The notes under the pieces: model-generated | Databases searched by the model: none | What the model saw: only the letters and a program-made list of their open reading frames with translations | Told to the model about the DNA's origin: nothing | Origin: VXOI01 sp965261945 | Lineage (GTDB): Bacteria > Chloroflexota > Dehalococcoidia > Lucifugimonadales > UBA3495 | Direction of reading: 5' to 3' | DNA: 64,000 nt | Assembly: GCA_965261945.1 (NCBI GenBank) | Contig: CBDHEF010000001.1 | Span: forward strand, 558,001-622,000 | Position numbers and translations under genes: made by a program | Shown: one piece after another, positions 45,235-54,617 of the stretch | How the letters are laid out: every line of letters starts with the position of its first letter | Position numbering within the stretch: position 1 is the first letter of the stretch

Positions 45235-46563
45235 GTGCTACCCTGTGGCAAAAGAAGGGATGTGGAACATTCATTCGAATTCAGAGATCCCATACACGGA
45301 TTTGTTGAGGTTTACCCACATGAACGTAGAATAATCGACACAATCGAGTTTCAGCGTCTACGGCGTATTCACCAACTGGGATTGACACATTATGTTTATC
45401 ATGGCGCAGAGCATACTCGATTCGGCCATGCGATAGGCGTAATGCATCTGGCTGGTAGGGTCGTGGAAAACTTGGTGGATCATAACCTTGATTTGGTCAG
45501 GGAGACTCTACGGTGGTCCACTCAAGGGGTGGGAGACGAAAAACGGCGCCTCGTCTATCTGGCGAGACTGGCTGGACTCCTCCACGACATCGGGCACGCC
45601 CCTTTCTCTCACACGGGGGAGACGAGACTTTTCCCTGAGGGGAAAAACCATGAAGGACATGGGGCAGAAATAATTCAGAAATCTGAAGTTGGGGAAATTA
45701 TTGATTCCGAGGGTGAATTAAAGAATCTAGGTGTAACCAAGGGTGAAGTTGCTAATTTAATAGTCAGTAAGTCAACCTTACCAGCAGGCTTTGTACAGGA
45801 ACTAATATCGAGTCCGTGGGACGTGGACAAAATGGACTACCTTCTTAGGGATTCTCACTACTGCGGAGTTCAATACGGTACCATTGATTTAGATCGTATT
45901 CTCAACACTTTGGTTTTAGATGTAGACCCAGACTCTGGAAGCCTGAAATTGGCAATTGACAAGGGCGGGGTACATGCCCTGGAGGCTTTTGTTCTGGCTC
46001 GTTACTATATGTTCACACAAATCTATTTCCATGATGTTAGGAGAGCTTATGATTTGATCCTAACTGATTTTATTGAAGAACTTCTAAAAGACGACAACTC
46101 AACAGGTAAATATCCGGATGTAGATAAAATTGGCGAATATTTGAGATGGGATGACAATCGTATACTCAATGAAGCTAACTTGCGTTCCGATTCGGGAAAT
46201 AAAAACTTAGCTTGGAGAATTATCAATCGCCAACATCCCAAAGCTGTTTATGAAACTGTCGATTTCCCAGATCATGGTGTAGTTAGGAAAGTAGAAGGCA
46301 CATTATTAAGAGAAGTTCAAAATAAATTTCCTAGCCATCTTTTTTGGTTAGACAAAGCAGTTGACCATCCCGATAAGTTCAGAGTGGAAGATATGATGGT
46401 GAAAATGGTTGTTGATCCACCGGACTGGAGAGAATTCCGAAGGGAATCACGACCACTTCAGGGGTTGGAGGAAATTGGAAAATACAGATTATATTCCGAT
46501 GTGCGAGGCGATGATGCTAAAGAAGTAGCGGTACGGGACTTCTGCCGGTCAATAATGGCATAG
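45235..46563 (+). CDS. HD-domain phosphohydrolase (SAMHD1/dGTPase/YwfO-like)
   Basis: 442 residues from GTG at 45235, with another GTG at 45262 possible. The HD-superfamily metal site is visible: IDTIEFQRLRRIHQLGLTHY, then HGAEHTRFGHAIGVMHLAGR (first His), LAGLLHDIGHAPFSHTGE (HD pair) and DVDKMDYLLRDSHYCGV (distal Asp). This order is that of dNTP triphosphohydrolases and Bacillus YwfO. Base composition is clearly AT-richer than the flanking genes (many AAA, AAT and TTA codons), suggesting horizontal transfer. It is followed 36 nt later by a YwgA-like gene on the same strand; ywfO and ywgA are neighbours in Bacillus too. Probable nucleotide hydrolase. Confidence 0.88.
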   Translation: MLPCGKRRDVEHSFEFRDPIHGFVEVYPHERRIIDTIEFQRLRRIHQLGLTHYVYHGAEHTRFGHAIGVMHLAGRVVENLVDHNLDLVRETLRWSTQGVGDEKRRLVYLARLAGLLHDIGHAPFSHTGETRLFPEGKNHEGHGAEIIQKSEVGEIIDSEGELKNLGVTKGEVANLIVSKSTLPAGFVQELISSPWDVDKMDYLLRDSHYCGVQYGTIDLDRILNTLVLDVDPDSGSLKLAIDKGGVHALEAFVLARYYMFTQIYFHDVRRAYDLILTDFIEELLKDDNSTGKYPDVDKIGEYLRWDDNRILNEANLRSDSGNKNLAWRIINRQHPKAVYETVDFPDHGVVRKVEGTLLREVQNKFPSHLFWLDKAVDHPDKFRVEDMMVKMVVDPPDWREFRRESRPLQGLEEIGKYRLYSDVRGDDAKEVAVRDFCRSIMA

Positions 46564-46599
46564 CAGTTCTAGTTAAACTTGGACAGAGGACGGCCAAGC

Positions 46600-47112
46600 A
46601 TGAATACGCAAGAGCTTCAGCTTGCAATTCTGCACAAGGTGATTTCGGAACTTGGCGATGTAGGGAAGACCAAGCTGCAAAAGTTGGGATATTTTTTGCA
46701 GGAGGCGTATGGCGTCTCTTCCAAATTCCCTTTCAGAATGCACCACTATGGGCCGTACTCCGAGGCTTTGGAAACCGATATTGCCAGGCTCAGACTCGCC
46801 GGCTACGTGAAGGTTGAGTCTGACCAGCTAGGTTACGGTTTTCACATCACCAAGATTGACAACCCCCCCGAAGAGTGGGAGCAGTTGATTGAGCCCCATA
46901 GGAATTCGGTCGAAAGGGCAATCACTGAGTTTGGCAGTCGTCCAACCCATGAATTGGAGCTTGCGGCTACTATTCACTTTGTCAAAAATCTCTTCCCTGA
47001 CATATCGTCGCTAGAAGTGGTTGCCAAAGTCAAAGCGCTCAAGCCGAAATTCGACGAAGACTACGTTCTCAGAGTCTATGACGAACTCAAGCAGAAAGAG
47101 TTGTTGGGCTAG
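46600..47112 (+). CDS. YwgA-like protein
   Basis: About 170 residues from ATG at 46600 (MNTQELQLAILHKVISELGD). An N-terminal winged-helix-like part contains KTKLQKLGYFLQEAYGVSSK, FPFRMHHYGPYSEALETDI and LRLAGYVKVES. This pattern is shared with Bacillus YwgA and resembles the Panacea/DUF4065 antitoxin fold. The second half is helical (EEWEQLIEPHRNSVERAITE, ELAATIHFVKNLFPDISSLE). It is AT-rich like the HD gene just before it, and the pair looks like one transferred unit. A role as regulator or antitoxin of the HD enzyme is a guess from the context. Confidence 0.65.
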   Translation: MNTQELQLAILHKVISELGDVGKTKLQKLGYFLQEAYGVSSKFPFRMHHYGPYSEALETDIARLRLAGYVKVESDQLGYGFHITKIDNPPEEWEQLIEPHRNSVERAITEFGSRPTHELELAATIHFVKNLFPDISSLEVVAKVKALKPKFDEDYVLRVYDELKQKELLG

Positions 47113-47132
47113 GGTTTCTTTCGAGCATCCCC

Positions 47133-47927
47133 ATGACGCCATCAGCCGAAGACATCCGCCAAGCCGCCGCCCGCATCTCCCAAGCACATTACGTGGTGGC
47201 GCTGGCCGGGGCTGGGTTGTCGGCGGGCAGCGGCATTCCCACCTATCGCGGGCCGGGTGGATTGTGGACTCAGCACGGCGCTCCGCCGCTGCTGTCCTAC
47301 CAGGAGTTCGCCAGCGACCCGGCGGCGTGGTGGCGGGCGCGCCTGGCCGCCGAGGAAGACCCGTCGCATCCTGTTTACCGGATGAAGTACGCCGTTGACC
47401 GGGCCGTGCCCAACGCCGGGCACCTCGCCCTGGCCGAGCTGGAGCGGCGGGGCATCCTGCGCTGCGTCATCACCCAGAACGTGGACGACCTCCAGAATGT
47501 CGCCGGCAGCCGCGCCGTACTGGAGATTCACGGCAACCGCAACCGCTTGCGCTGCATCCAGTGCGGCCTGCGCCTCCCTCGCGCCGCCTACCCTGGGCCC
47601 GTCGAAGGGACCGTGCTCTCCCAGGGGCCCCCGGCGTGCGGTAATTGCGGAGGGGTTCTCAAGCTGGATACCGTGATGTTCGGCGAGCCGATACCCCAGG
47701 ATACACTGCAAGCCTGCCGCGAGGCAGCGGAACGATGCGACTGTATGCTGCTGGTCGGAACCTCGGGTACGGTGAACCCGGCGGCGCGCCTGCCGCTGGT
47801 CGCCAAGGAGAGGGGCGCGGCGCTCATTGAGGTCAACCCGGAGGCGACGTCGCTGACGCCGTCGTGCGATCTGGCCCTCGTCGGCCCCGCCGACGCTATA
47901 CTGCCGCAACTGCTTCATTCGCTATAA
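47133..47927 (+). CDS. Sirtuin (SIR2-family NAD-dependent deacylase)
   Basis: 264 residues. Rossmann/NAD region VVALAGAGLSAGSGIPTYRG (GAGxSxxSGIPxYRG), then GLWTQHGAPP. The catalytic region is CVITQNVDDLQNVAGSRAVL with the catalytic His in EIHGNRNRLRC. The zinc site is RCIQCGLRLP and GPPACGNCGGVLKLDTVMFG (C-x2-C twice), followed by CDCMLLVGTSGTVNPAARLP and ALIEVNPEATSLTPSCDLAL. A complete CobB-like class enzyme that removes acyl groups from lysines. It lies 20 nt after the YwgA-like gene but has the GC-rich codon use of the core genome, so co-transcription may be incidental. Confidence 0.92.
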   Translation: MTPSAEDIRQAAARISQAHYVVALAGAGLSAGSGIPTYRGPGGLWTQHGAPPLLSYQEFASDPAAWWRARLAAEEDPSHPVYRMKYAVDRAVPNAGHLALAELERRGILRCVITQNVDDLQNVAGSRAVLEIHGNRNRLRCIQCGLRLPRAAYPGPVEGTVLSQGPPACGNCGGVLKLDTVMFGEPIPQDTLQACREAAERCDCMLLVGTSGTVNPAARLPLVAKERGAALIEVNPEATSLTPSCDLALVGPADAILPQLLHSL

Positions 47928-47974
47928 TTGTCTCTTGACCCTGTCGCCCCCCCTCACTTCTGCGTTCTACTGAA

Positions 47975-49192
47975 ATGGAGCAGCCATCCATGAGTTTCGT
48001 GCTGGCTCAATTCGGTCTGGGCAATCAGCCCTGGGTGGACCCCGTGGTCGCCATCGGGGGAGTAATCGCGGCCATGCTGACGGCCGCGGTAGTCCACCTG
48101 CTGGTGTATCCCCTTGCCATGCGTCTGGCCAACCGCACTCCCAACGAGCTGGACGGCATCCTCATCCGCTCCTCTCGCTGGCCGGTCAACATCGGCATTG
48201 TGGTGCTGGGCATTTACCTGAGTGTGACCCTGGTCTTCGACTTCACTCCGAGGCAGAGGGAAGTGGTGGACGTGCTGTCCCAGGCCGCCGGAACGTTGAC
48301 GATGGTGGCCTTTTTCGGACGGCTGACTTCCCGCACCCTCGACTGGGTGATTGAGCAGCAGCAGCGTAAGATAAGCCGGGGAGCTGACTCCCGGCTGCTG
48401 CCCATGGTCCGGCGAGTGGCGGTGGTGCTGATCTACGGCATGGGTGTGCTGCTGGTGCTGAGCGTGCTGGGTATACCCATCAGCCCGCTCATCGCCGGTC
48501 TTGGACTGGGCGGCGTGGCGGTGGCGCTGGCGATACAGCCCACGCTGTCCAACCTTTTTGCGGGAACCTACGTGATGACCGAGGGCGTGGTGTCGCCGGG
48601 CGACTACATTGAGATGGAGGGTGGCATCGCTGGCTATGTGCTGGAGGTGGGCTGGCGCAGCACCCGCCTGCGCACCTGGAGCAACACGCTGGTGGTGGTG
48701 CCCAACGCCCGCTTCGCCGAGACCATCATCACCAACTACTACAAGCCGGACCCGCCGATCAACGTCTACCTGACCTGCGGCGTCAGCTACGACAGCGACC
48801 TGACCCGCGTGGAGGCGGTGTCGATGGACGTGATGAACCGGGTGCTGGAAACCAGCCCCCACGGGGTGAAGGAGTACGGCGCCTATTTCGGCTTCGACAA
48901 TTTCGGCGATTCCAACGTGGATTTCTGGCTGTTTGTACAGGCCAAGAATCGGCTGGCCAGCTTCGAGTTGCGCTCGGCGCTGATAAACGAACTGCACCGC
49001 CGGTTCGCCGGGGATGGCATTGTCATCAACTACCCGGTGCGGTCGATCCAGTTGTCCAACGGAGCCCGGCCCCGCCCCGACGGATTGCCCAGCGTTCCCG
49101 CGCCGGCCTTCGTCCACCATCCCCCGCCGGCGGATACGCCCAGCGCCGACATGGCCGCGGGAGGAGGAGACGGCCCCGACGTGCCCGGATAA
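47975..49192 (+). CDS. Small-conductance mechanosensitive channel (MscS family)
   Basis: 405 residues, inner membrane. TM segments are at about 20-42 (VAIGGVIAAMLTAAVVHLLV), 65-90 (IGIVVLGIYLSVTLVFDF), 95-115 and 145-165 (VAVVLIYGMGVLLVLSVLGI). The pore helix with Gly/Ala pattern is SPLIAGLGLGGVAVALAIQP, followed by TLSNLFAGTYVMTEGVVSPG. The beta domain (GDYIEMEGGIAGYVLEVGWR, WSNTLVVVPNARFAETIITN) and the C-terminal alpha/beta domain are complete. Pro/Ala/Gly tail. Releases solutes on hypo-osmotic shock. ATG at 47990 is an alternative start. Confidence 0.92.
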   Translation: MEQPSMSFVLAQFGLGNQPWVDPVVAIGGVIAAMLTAAVVHLLVYPLAMRLANRTPNELDGILIRSSRWPVNIGIVVLGIYLSVTLVFDFTPRQREVVDVLSQAAGTLTMVAFFGRLTSRTLDWVIEQQQRKISRGADSRLLPMVRRVAVVLIYGMGVLLVLSVLGIPISPLIAGLGLGGVAVALAIQPTLSNLFAGTYVMTEGVVSPGDYIEMEGGIAGYVLEVGWRSTRLRTWSNTLVVVPNARFAETIITNYYKPDPPINVYLTCGVSYDSDLTRVEAVSMDVMNRVLETSPHGVKEYGAYFGFDNFGDSNVDFWLFVQAKNRLASFELRSALINELHRRFAGDGIVINYPVRSIQLSNGARPRPDGLPSVPAPAFVHHPPPADTPSADMAAGGGDGPDVPG

Positions 49193-49276
49193 CAGACCGC
49201 TGTCAGGGTGCAGCGGCGCAGGAACGGTGGCGGTGCTACAATAGTTACGAGGGGCAACTACCGCCCCCGTTGCGAC

Positions 49277-49352
49277 GGGCCGTTAGCTCAGCTGGCAGAG
49301 CACCGGACTTTTAATCCGGGTGTCGTGGGTTCGATCCCCACACGGCCCACCA
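49277..49352 (+). tRNA. tRNA-Lys (TTT)
   Basis: Acceptor GGGCCGT/ACGGCCC, D-arm GCTCAGCTGGCAGAGC, anticodon stem-loop CCGGACTTTTAATCCGG with anticodon TTT, T-arm GTGGGTTCGATCCCCAC, discriminator A and an encoded CCA (49350-49352). Confidence 0.97.
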
Positions 49353-49472
49353 AATTCACCGTATGGCCGCACTCCGGCAGAGCATCTTGAACAACCCAAA
49401 CTCCGATACGGTTACCCTTGAGGCAATTCGGGGTGTGGAGGGGGAGCAGAGGATACTGAGGATGAACCTGAC

Positions 49473-50500
49473 ATGGCTCTCACTCGTAGAACCGCCCTCG
49501 CAACCTTCGCCACGCTCTCCCTCCTGCTGCTGGCGGCAGAGGGGTGGATTGCCACATTTGTAGAGGGCAGTCGGCAGCCGGGTGTAATGGCAATCGCAAT
49601 TGCGGCGGACCTATTAGCAGGAATATCGCCTCTGTATTATCTCCTTCTGGTGCGCAAGAGGTTCCTGCCGCTTTTCAGCATAGCGCCCGTGTTTGTTCTA
49701 ACGCTGCTTGTGATCAGATTCATCCTGTCACCTTCTCAGCAGTCGCTCCTGGGATTCAGCGTATTCCTCATCCCAGAAATCGAACTCTCCCTGGCTATCT
49801 TCGTTTTATTCAAGCTCCGTCACATTGTTAAAGACGTCCGAATTGCCAGACGGGAGGGACTCTATTTTATCGACGCTCTACGAACCGGCTTGCGAAAGTC
49901 ACAAAGTCACTTGGAAGCGATTTTGCGACCACCCTTTTGGCAACCGAGGTGTCGATGTTCTATTTCGTATTCGCGGGGTGGTTCACAATATTCAGGACAT
50001 CCCACCAGGATGCCTCAGTATAGTCATACCATCAGAAGAGCAGCTTCGCCCTCTTGCTATGGCCGCTAGTTGCCCTGGTGGTAGTCGAAGCTGGCCTTCT
50101 GCATCTGGTAATAGGCATCTGGACTCTGACCGGCGCTTGGATTTTCACAGCCATCAACGCGTACACACTCTTGTGGATGGTGGGCCATTTCCACGCCGCG
50201 CGTTTGCATCCGGTGATTGTAGACGACAAATACATCTACCTGCGAACAGGGTTAATCTGGCGCGGCCAGACGCCTCCATCCAAGGTAGCGGAGATGCGCA
50301 AACCTGTGCTGGCTGACTTAAAGGCGCCTGGATATGTGAATGTCTCGCTGGTGGGAGACCCTGACCTTTTCATTGTCCTCAAGGAGGCCGAATTACTCGA
50401 AAGCCTTTTCGCAAGAAAGAAGGAAGTCGAGATAATAGGCATTAAGCTGGACGATCCGGGAGCTTTCCAAATGGATGTCAGAAACCGTCTTACAGGCTAA
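49473..50500 (+). pseudogene. Membrane protein gene, frameshifted and with a stop
   Basis: The first frame from ATG 49473 gives FATLSLLLLAAEGWIATFVE, then AIAADLLAGISPLYYLLLVR, LFSIAPVFVLTLLVIRFILS and IELSLAIFVLFKLRHIVKDV, four TM segments. Near 49922 it shifts frame. The second frame gives LLATEVSMFYFVFAGWFTIF, then a TAG at 50021-50023, then SSFALLWPLVALVVVEAGLL, AWIFTAINAYTLLWMVGHFH and a soluble tail to 50500 (VDDKYIYLRTGLIWRGQTPP). Family not recognised. Two lesions indicate a pseudogene unless the sequence has errors. It is followed by a good terminator. Confidence 0.65.
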
Positions 50501-50548
50501 CCAGCACGAGAACTTACCTGGTTGGTGGCTTCCAGGCAGCCCAAACCG

Positions 50549-50574
50549 CCTGCCCTCTCCTTCGGGCAGGTTTT
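50549..50574 (+). terminator. Intrinsic terminator
   Basis: CCTGCCC-tctccttc-GGGCAGG followed by TTTT, 48 nt after the membrane protein gene. A standard hairpin plus T-tract. Confidence 0.8.
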
Positions 50575-50669
50575 CGTGATAGATGAAGGTTACCCTACCC
50601 AGGGCGTTACGTACTGCACCGTCCTGACCTGCACGTCCACCCGCTCTCAAATAGCGGCCGGTTATCTCC

Positions 50670-51431
50670 TGCCGTTCGGGCTGGATTGCGTTCGGCGGGG
50701 CAGGAGAACCCACCGGCAATCACAACCTGAACCGCCGTTACCTGGAGATGTGGCCCCGTTCCGCCGTCGGCATCGGCGATCACGGAGATCCCGGCAGCGT
50801 CGGCCTCCGCTGGGGCGGCAAGGTTTCCTGGGAATCCGACCCGGTGGCTGCCGAAGGGTTGGTGGCCCAGGTCCGGCGGCTCCAGTCCTGGGGCTACCCG
50901 TCCCGCCTGATCAGCGAAGGTGAACTGAAGTCTCTCGAACCGTCGCTGGACGCGCTGGACGCGCCGGCCCCGGCCGGTGGCCGCCGGGAGATTCATCTGC
51001 CGCAGTGCGCCGACGGCCGCCTGATGATTGGGAAGGGCGACCAGGAGAGCCTGGCAGAAGACGACAGCCAAGCCCACGCCGACGACCTGCTGTACCAAGC
51101 CCACGCCGCCGACCTGCTGTACCAAGCCTGCCGCATCTGCCCGGACTCACAGGTGCGCGGGCCGTTCCGGTGCCGGTGGGCCTGGCGTCCCATGCCCCTG
51201 GACGGCTATCCAGTGATGGGATTTGCGTCCGAGACTCCCAATCTGTACGTGGCCCTAACCCACAGTGGGATTACGCTTGCTCCGGCTTTGAGCCAGCTTG
51301 CCGCCCAGGAAATCTGCGACGGGATCCCAGCGGACGCGGCGCTGGGGACCTACCGCCCGCAACGGTTCGCCGGTATGACGCCCGAGGAAGCGGCGGCGGC
51401 CACCCATCCCCGCGCCGCAAAGATGCGCTGA
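50670..51431 (+). pseudogene. FAD-dependent oxidoreductase (DAO family) remnant
   Basis: Open frame reading WIAFGGAGEPTGNHNLNRRY, LEMWPRSAVGIGDHGDPGSV, LRWGGKVSWESDPVAAEGLV, SWGYPSRLISEGELKSLEPS, GWRPMPLDGYPV-like (here AWRPMPLDGYPVMGFASETP) and LYVALTHSGITLAPALSQLA. These are middle and C-terminal segments of a D-amino-acid/glycine-oxidase type flavoprotein. The N-terminal FAD-binding GxGxxG segment is missing. The substrate-domain middle is interrupted by a 27-nt in-frame duplication (DDLLYQAHA, ADLLYQA). No good start codon context. Probably a non-functional fragment. Confidence 0.55.
51084..51128. repeat. 27-bp tandem duplication in the FAD oxidoreductase remnant
   Basis: GACCTGCTGTACCAAGCC plus CACGCCGCC, repeated after 27 nt for 18 nt. 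It is in frame, giving the repeated peptide DLLYQA. Confidence 0.85.
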
Positions 51432-51528
51432 CCCGCAAAACAACGCCACTCCCATCAGGTTACCTCATACAGGAGACAGCCCACGACCTCTACCGAAACC
51501 TACCCGGCCAGGCTGTGGGGACTCAGAT

Positions 51529-54477
51529 TCACCCAAGCGCGTCGGCCAGCACCTCCGCCAGGTGGCGGGCCCTGCGGCCGGTGCCGTGCTCTATCTGCTG
51601 GCGGCAGGAGACCCCCATCACCGCCACCTCCCAGTCGGGGCCCTTGGCGTTGACCGCCGGGAAGAGGGCCTGTTCGCCGATGGTCATCGAGATGTCGTAG
51701 TGCTCCTTCTCGTAGCCGAAAGAGCCAGCCATGCCGCAACAGCCGGCGTTGGTCAGCTCCACCCGGTAGCCGGGGGCCAGGCGCAGCGCGTTCAGCGATG
51801 ACGCCGTCCCGGCCAACGAGCGCTGGTGGCAGTGGGCATGGAACAACACCTGCTTGGCCGTGTCCTTGAACTCAATGTTGAGCTTGTCCTCGGCCTTCAG
51901 CTTTGCCAGGAACTCGTCTATCAGGAACGCCTGGCTGGCCACGGTGCGGGACTGCTCGCCGGGAACGAGCTGCGGGTATTCGTCGCGCAGGGTGAGCAGG
52001 CAGCTTGGCTCGCAGCCGATGATAGGCACACCGTTACCCGCGTAGGCGTGCAGCAGGCCAACGTTGTGCCGCGCGTTTGCTACCGCCGCGTCCATCATGC
52101 CCTTCGAGATCATTGGCCGTCCGCAGCAGGGCGCATCGGCCAGCTCCACCTTGTACCCGGCGGCTTCCAGCAGGGCCACCGCCGCCTTGCCAATCTCCGG
52201 GTAGTTATAGTTCATGTAAGTGTCGTTGAGCAGCACCACCGTCCCGGCAGTAGCCGCGCGACGGTCGGCCCGCGAGCGGAACCACTGTGGGAAGGTCTGG
52301 CGGGCGAACTTGGGCGGTCGGCGGTTGGGATGGATGCCCAGCAGCGAGCTCGACAGCAGCTTGCCGATGGGGTTGGACGCGGCCCAGTTGGAGAAGGGGG
52401 CGAACCTGCTGCCCCACTCGCTGAGCTTGGCGATGTTGCCGAATATCTTGTTGCGCAGGGGCAGCCCGTTGGCCTTGTAGTAGTTGTCCAAGAACTCGTA
52501 CTTCAGCTTCGCCATGTCCACGCCCGACTCGCATTCGGCGCGGCAGCCCTTGCACTCCAGGCACAGGTCAAGGGCGTCGTACAGCCGCTGGCTGGTGATG
52601 GCGCCCTCGGGCAGCTTGCCCGACATGGACGCCCGCAGCAGGTTGGCCCGCCCGCGGGTGGAGTGCTCCTCCTCCCGCGTGGCCATGAACGACGGGCACA
52701 TGGTGCCCTCCAGCTTGCGGCAGGCGCCCATGCCGTTGCACATCTCCACGGCGCCGGCAAAGTTGGCATCGGCCGAGAAGTCGAGGCTGCTGGGCAGCGA
52801 CTGGGCGCCGTAGCCGGGGCCGTAGCGCAGGTTCTCGGTCATCGGCGGGCAGTCGATTATCTTGCCCGGGTTCATTATGCCGTCAGGATCCCAGGTGGAC
52901 TTCAATTCACGGAAAAGTTCGTAGATTTCCGTGCCGAACATCTTCTCCGTCCACACGCCACGCACGATGCCGTCGCCGTGCTCGCCGCTGAGGGAGCCGC
53001 CGAACTCGAGAGTCAGATCGCTGATCTCGTCGGCGATGGCGTACATCCGGTTGACGCCCTCCTGATTCTTCAGGCTGACCACCGGGCGGATGTGCAGGCA
53101 GCCGACGCTGGCGTGACCGTAGTAGGCGGCCTCGGTGCCGTGGTTGCGGACAATCTCGTCGAACCTCCGCACGAACTCCCCCATGTTCTCCGGGTCAACG
53201 GCGGTGTCCTCCACGAAGGGCAGGGGCTTGGCGTCGCCGTGCATACTCATCAGCAGGCCCAAGCCGTTCTTGCGGACGTTCCAGATGTTTGCCTGTGATG
53301 CCCGGTCCATCAGATTGACGCAGGCGTAGCCCAGCCGACGCCGTTCCAGGTCCTGCTTCAGTCCCTCCATCTTGGATGTCAGCTCGTCTTCCGACTCGCC
53401 GTAGAACTCGATGGCGAGAATCGCTCCGGGGTCGCCCTCGATGATGGACATGGCGTTGCCCAGCCCCAGCGACTGCCGGGAGCGGTCCAGCACGTTTTTG
53501 TCCATGATTTCGATGGACGAGGGGCCGTGGTTCAGTATCTCCTTCACCGCCTCGCTGGCCTGGAAGATGTCGTGGAAATGGGCCACCGACAGCGCGGTCA
53601 TGGTGGGGCGCGGCACCAGGTTCACCTTGGCTTCGGTGGCGACGCACAGCGTCCCTTCGGAGCCGACCACCATGCGCGTCAGGTTGAAGCCGTGGCTGTG
53701 GGCCGACCCGGCGTAGGGGCCGATTGATTCGGTCAGGAACTCGTCCAGGTTGTAGCCGCTGACCCGCCGCATGATGTTGGGGTAGCGGGCGCGGATGGCC
53801 GCGTCGTTGTCCTGCGCCAGCCGGCGGACGCCCCGGTATATCTCCGACTCCAGTCCCGCCCCGCTGAGCTTTGCCTCCAGTTCGGCGCTGTCCAGCGGAC
53901 GGAAGTGGGTCGTGCTGGCGTCAGACAGGATGACGTCCAGCTCCTTGATGTGGTCCAGGGACTTGCCGTAGATGACCGAGTGGGCGCCGCAGGTGTTGTT
54001 GCCGATGCCGCCGCCCACGCACGCTCGGTTGGAGGTGGTCGGGTCGGGGGCGTACATCAGGCCGTAGGGCAGCAGCTCGCGGTTGAGCTGGTCCAGCACG
54101 ATGCCCGGCTGCACCCGCGCCCAGCTCTCCTCCCGGTTGACCTCGATCACCTGGTTCAGGTACTTGCTGAAATCCACGACGATGGCGTGGTTGACCGTCT
54201 GGCCGGCCAGGCTGGTGCCTCCGGCGCGGGGCAGCACCGGCACGCCGTTTTCCCGGGCCACCTCGATGGTCGCCTGCACGTCGGCGGCGCTGCGGGGGAT
54301 GACCACGCCCACCGGCTCCATCTGGTAGATGCTGGCGTCGGTGCTGTACAACACGCGGGAAAAGGGGTCGAAGCGCACTTCGCCCGATACCCGTTGCCGG
54401 AGCTCCTGCTCAAGTTCGCGCCGCTCCGACGCCCGGATACGACTGGCGCCCTTCGGCCTGATTACGGATGCGGCCAT
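51529..54477 (-). CDS. FAD-linked oxidase fused to Fe-S/CCG heterodisulfide-type domain (GlcD-GlcF-like)
   Basis: 982 residues. The N-terminal FAD-binding (PCMH) domain contains LPRAGGTSLAGQTVNHAIVV, YAPDPTTSNRACVGGGIGNN and HGFNLTRMVVGSEGTLCVAT. The FAD-oxidase C-terminal domain ends at PGKIIDCPPMTEN. Then come two cysteine clusters (CNGMGACRKLEGTMCPSF and LCLECKGCRAECESGVDM) of 4Fe-4S ferredoxin type. Two CCG domains end the protein (ELADAPCCGRPMISKGMMD; VELTNAGCCGMAGSFGYEKE). This architecture is that of D-2-hydroxyacid/D-lactate/glycolate dehydrogenases feeding electrons to a quinone or other acceptor. ATG at 54477 has AAGGAGA upstream. Substrate not determined. Confidence 0.9.
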   Translation of the reverse strand: MAASVIRPKGASRIRASERRELEQELRQRVSGEVRFDPFSRVLYSTDASIYQMEPVGVVIPRSAADVQATIEVARENGVPVLPRAGGTSLAGQTVNHAIVVDFSKYLNQVIEVNREESWARVQPGIVLDQLNRELLPYGLMYAPDPTTSNRACVGGGIGNNTCGAHSVIYGKSLDHIKELDVILSDASTTHFRPLDSAELEAKLSGAGLESEIYRGVRRLAQDNDAAIRARYPNIMRRVSGYNLDEFLTESIGPYAGSAHSHGFNLTRMVVGSEGTLCVATEAKVNLVPRPTMTALSVAHFHDIFQASEAVKEILNHGPSSIEIMDKNVLDRSRQSLGLGNAMSIIEGDPGAILAIEFYGESEDELTSKMEGLKQDLERRRLGYACVNLMDRASQANIWNVRKNGLGLLMSMHGDAKPLPFVEDTAVDPENMGEFVRRFDEIVRNHGTEAAYYGHASVGCLHIRPVVSLKNQEGVNRMYAIADEISDLTLEFGGSLSGEHGDGIVRGVWTEKMFGTEIYELFRELKSTWDPDGIMNPGKIIDCPPMTENLRYGPGYGAQSLPSSLDFSADANFAGAVEMCNGMGACRKLEGTMCPSFMATREEEHSTRGRANLLRASMSGKLPEGAITSQRLYDALDLCLECKGCRAECESGVDMAKLKYEFLDNYYKANGLPLRNKIFGNIAKLSEWGSRFAPFSNWAASNPIGKLLSSSLLGIHPNRRPPKFARQTFPQWFRSRADRRAATAGTVVLLNDTYMNYNYPEIGKAAVALLEAAGYKVELADAPCCGRPMISKGMMDAAVANARHNVGLLHAYAGNGVPIIGCEPSCLLTLRDEYPQLVPGEQSRTVASQAFLIDEFLAKLKAEDKLNIEFKDTAKQVLFHAHCHQRSLAGTASSLNALRLAPGYRVELTNAGCCGMAGSFGYEKEHYDISMTIGEQALFPAVNAKGPDWEVAVMGVSCRQQIEHGTGRRARHLAEVLADALG

Positions 54478-54540
54478 TTCGCTTCTCCTTAACCGGCCCC
54501 GGCGGGCCGCGCCAACGAATAGGGCGGGGATTTAACCCAC

Positions 54541-54572
54541 CCTATTCTACACGAACCCTATTCTACACGAAC
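54541..54572. repeat. 16-bp tandem duplication upstream of the FAD/Fe-S gene
   Basis: CCTATTCTACACGAAC twice without mismatch. On the minus strand each copy reads GTTCGTGTAGAATAGG, with a TAGAAT that resembles a -10 element, 64-95 nt before the start codon. Confidence 0.9.
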
Positions 54573-54617
54573 CGGGGCAGCGGCATGGGGTTGCCGCGCC
54601 GCGTGGAGCTTCTCCGG

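Noticed and set aside
47133..47927. The sirtuin as a phage-defence SIR2 effector
   Set aside because: It has the complete CobB-like deacylase motifs including both zinc cysteine pairs, and lacks fused defence domains; an ordinary deacylase is more likely.
47954..49120. A 388-codon minus-strand frame opposite the MscS gene
   Set aside because: Its composition (His/Gln/Val/Gly-rich) is that of a GC-rich antisense frame, while the plus strand encodes a complete MscS channel.
51826..53298. A 490-codon plus-strand frame inside the FAD/Fe-S gene
   Set aside because: It is antisense to a well-conserved 982-residue oxidoreductase and has no domain of its own.
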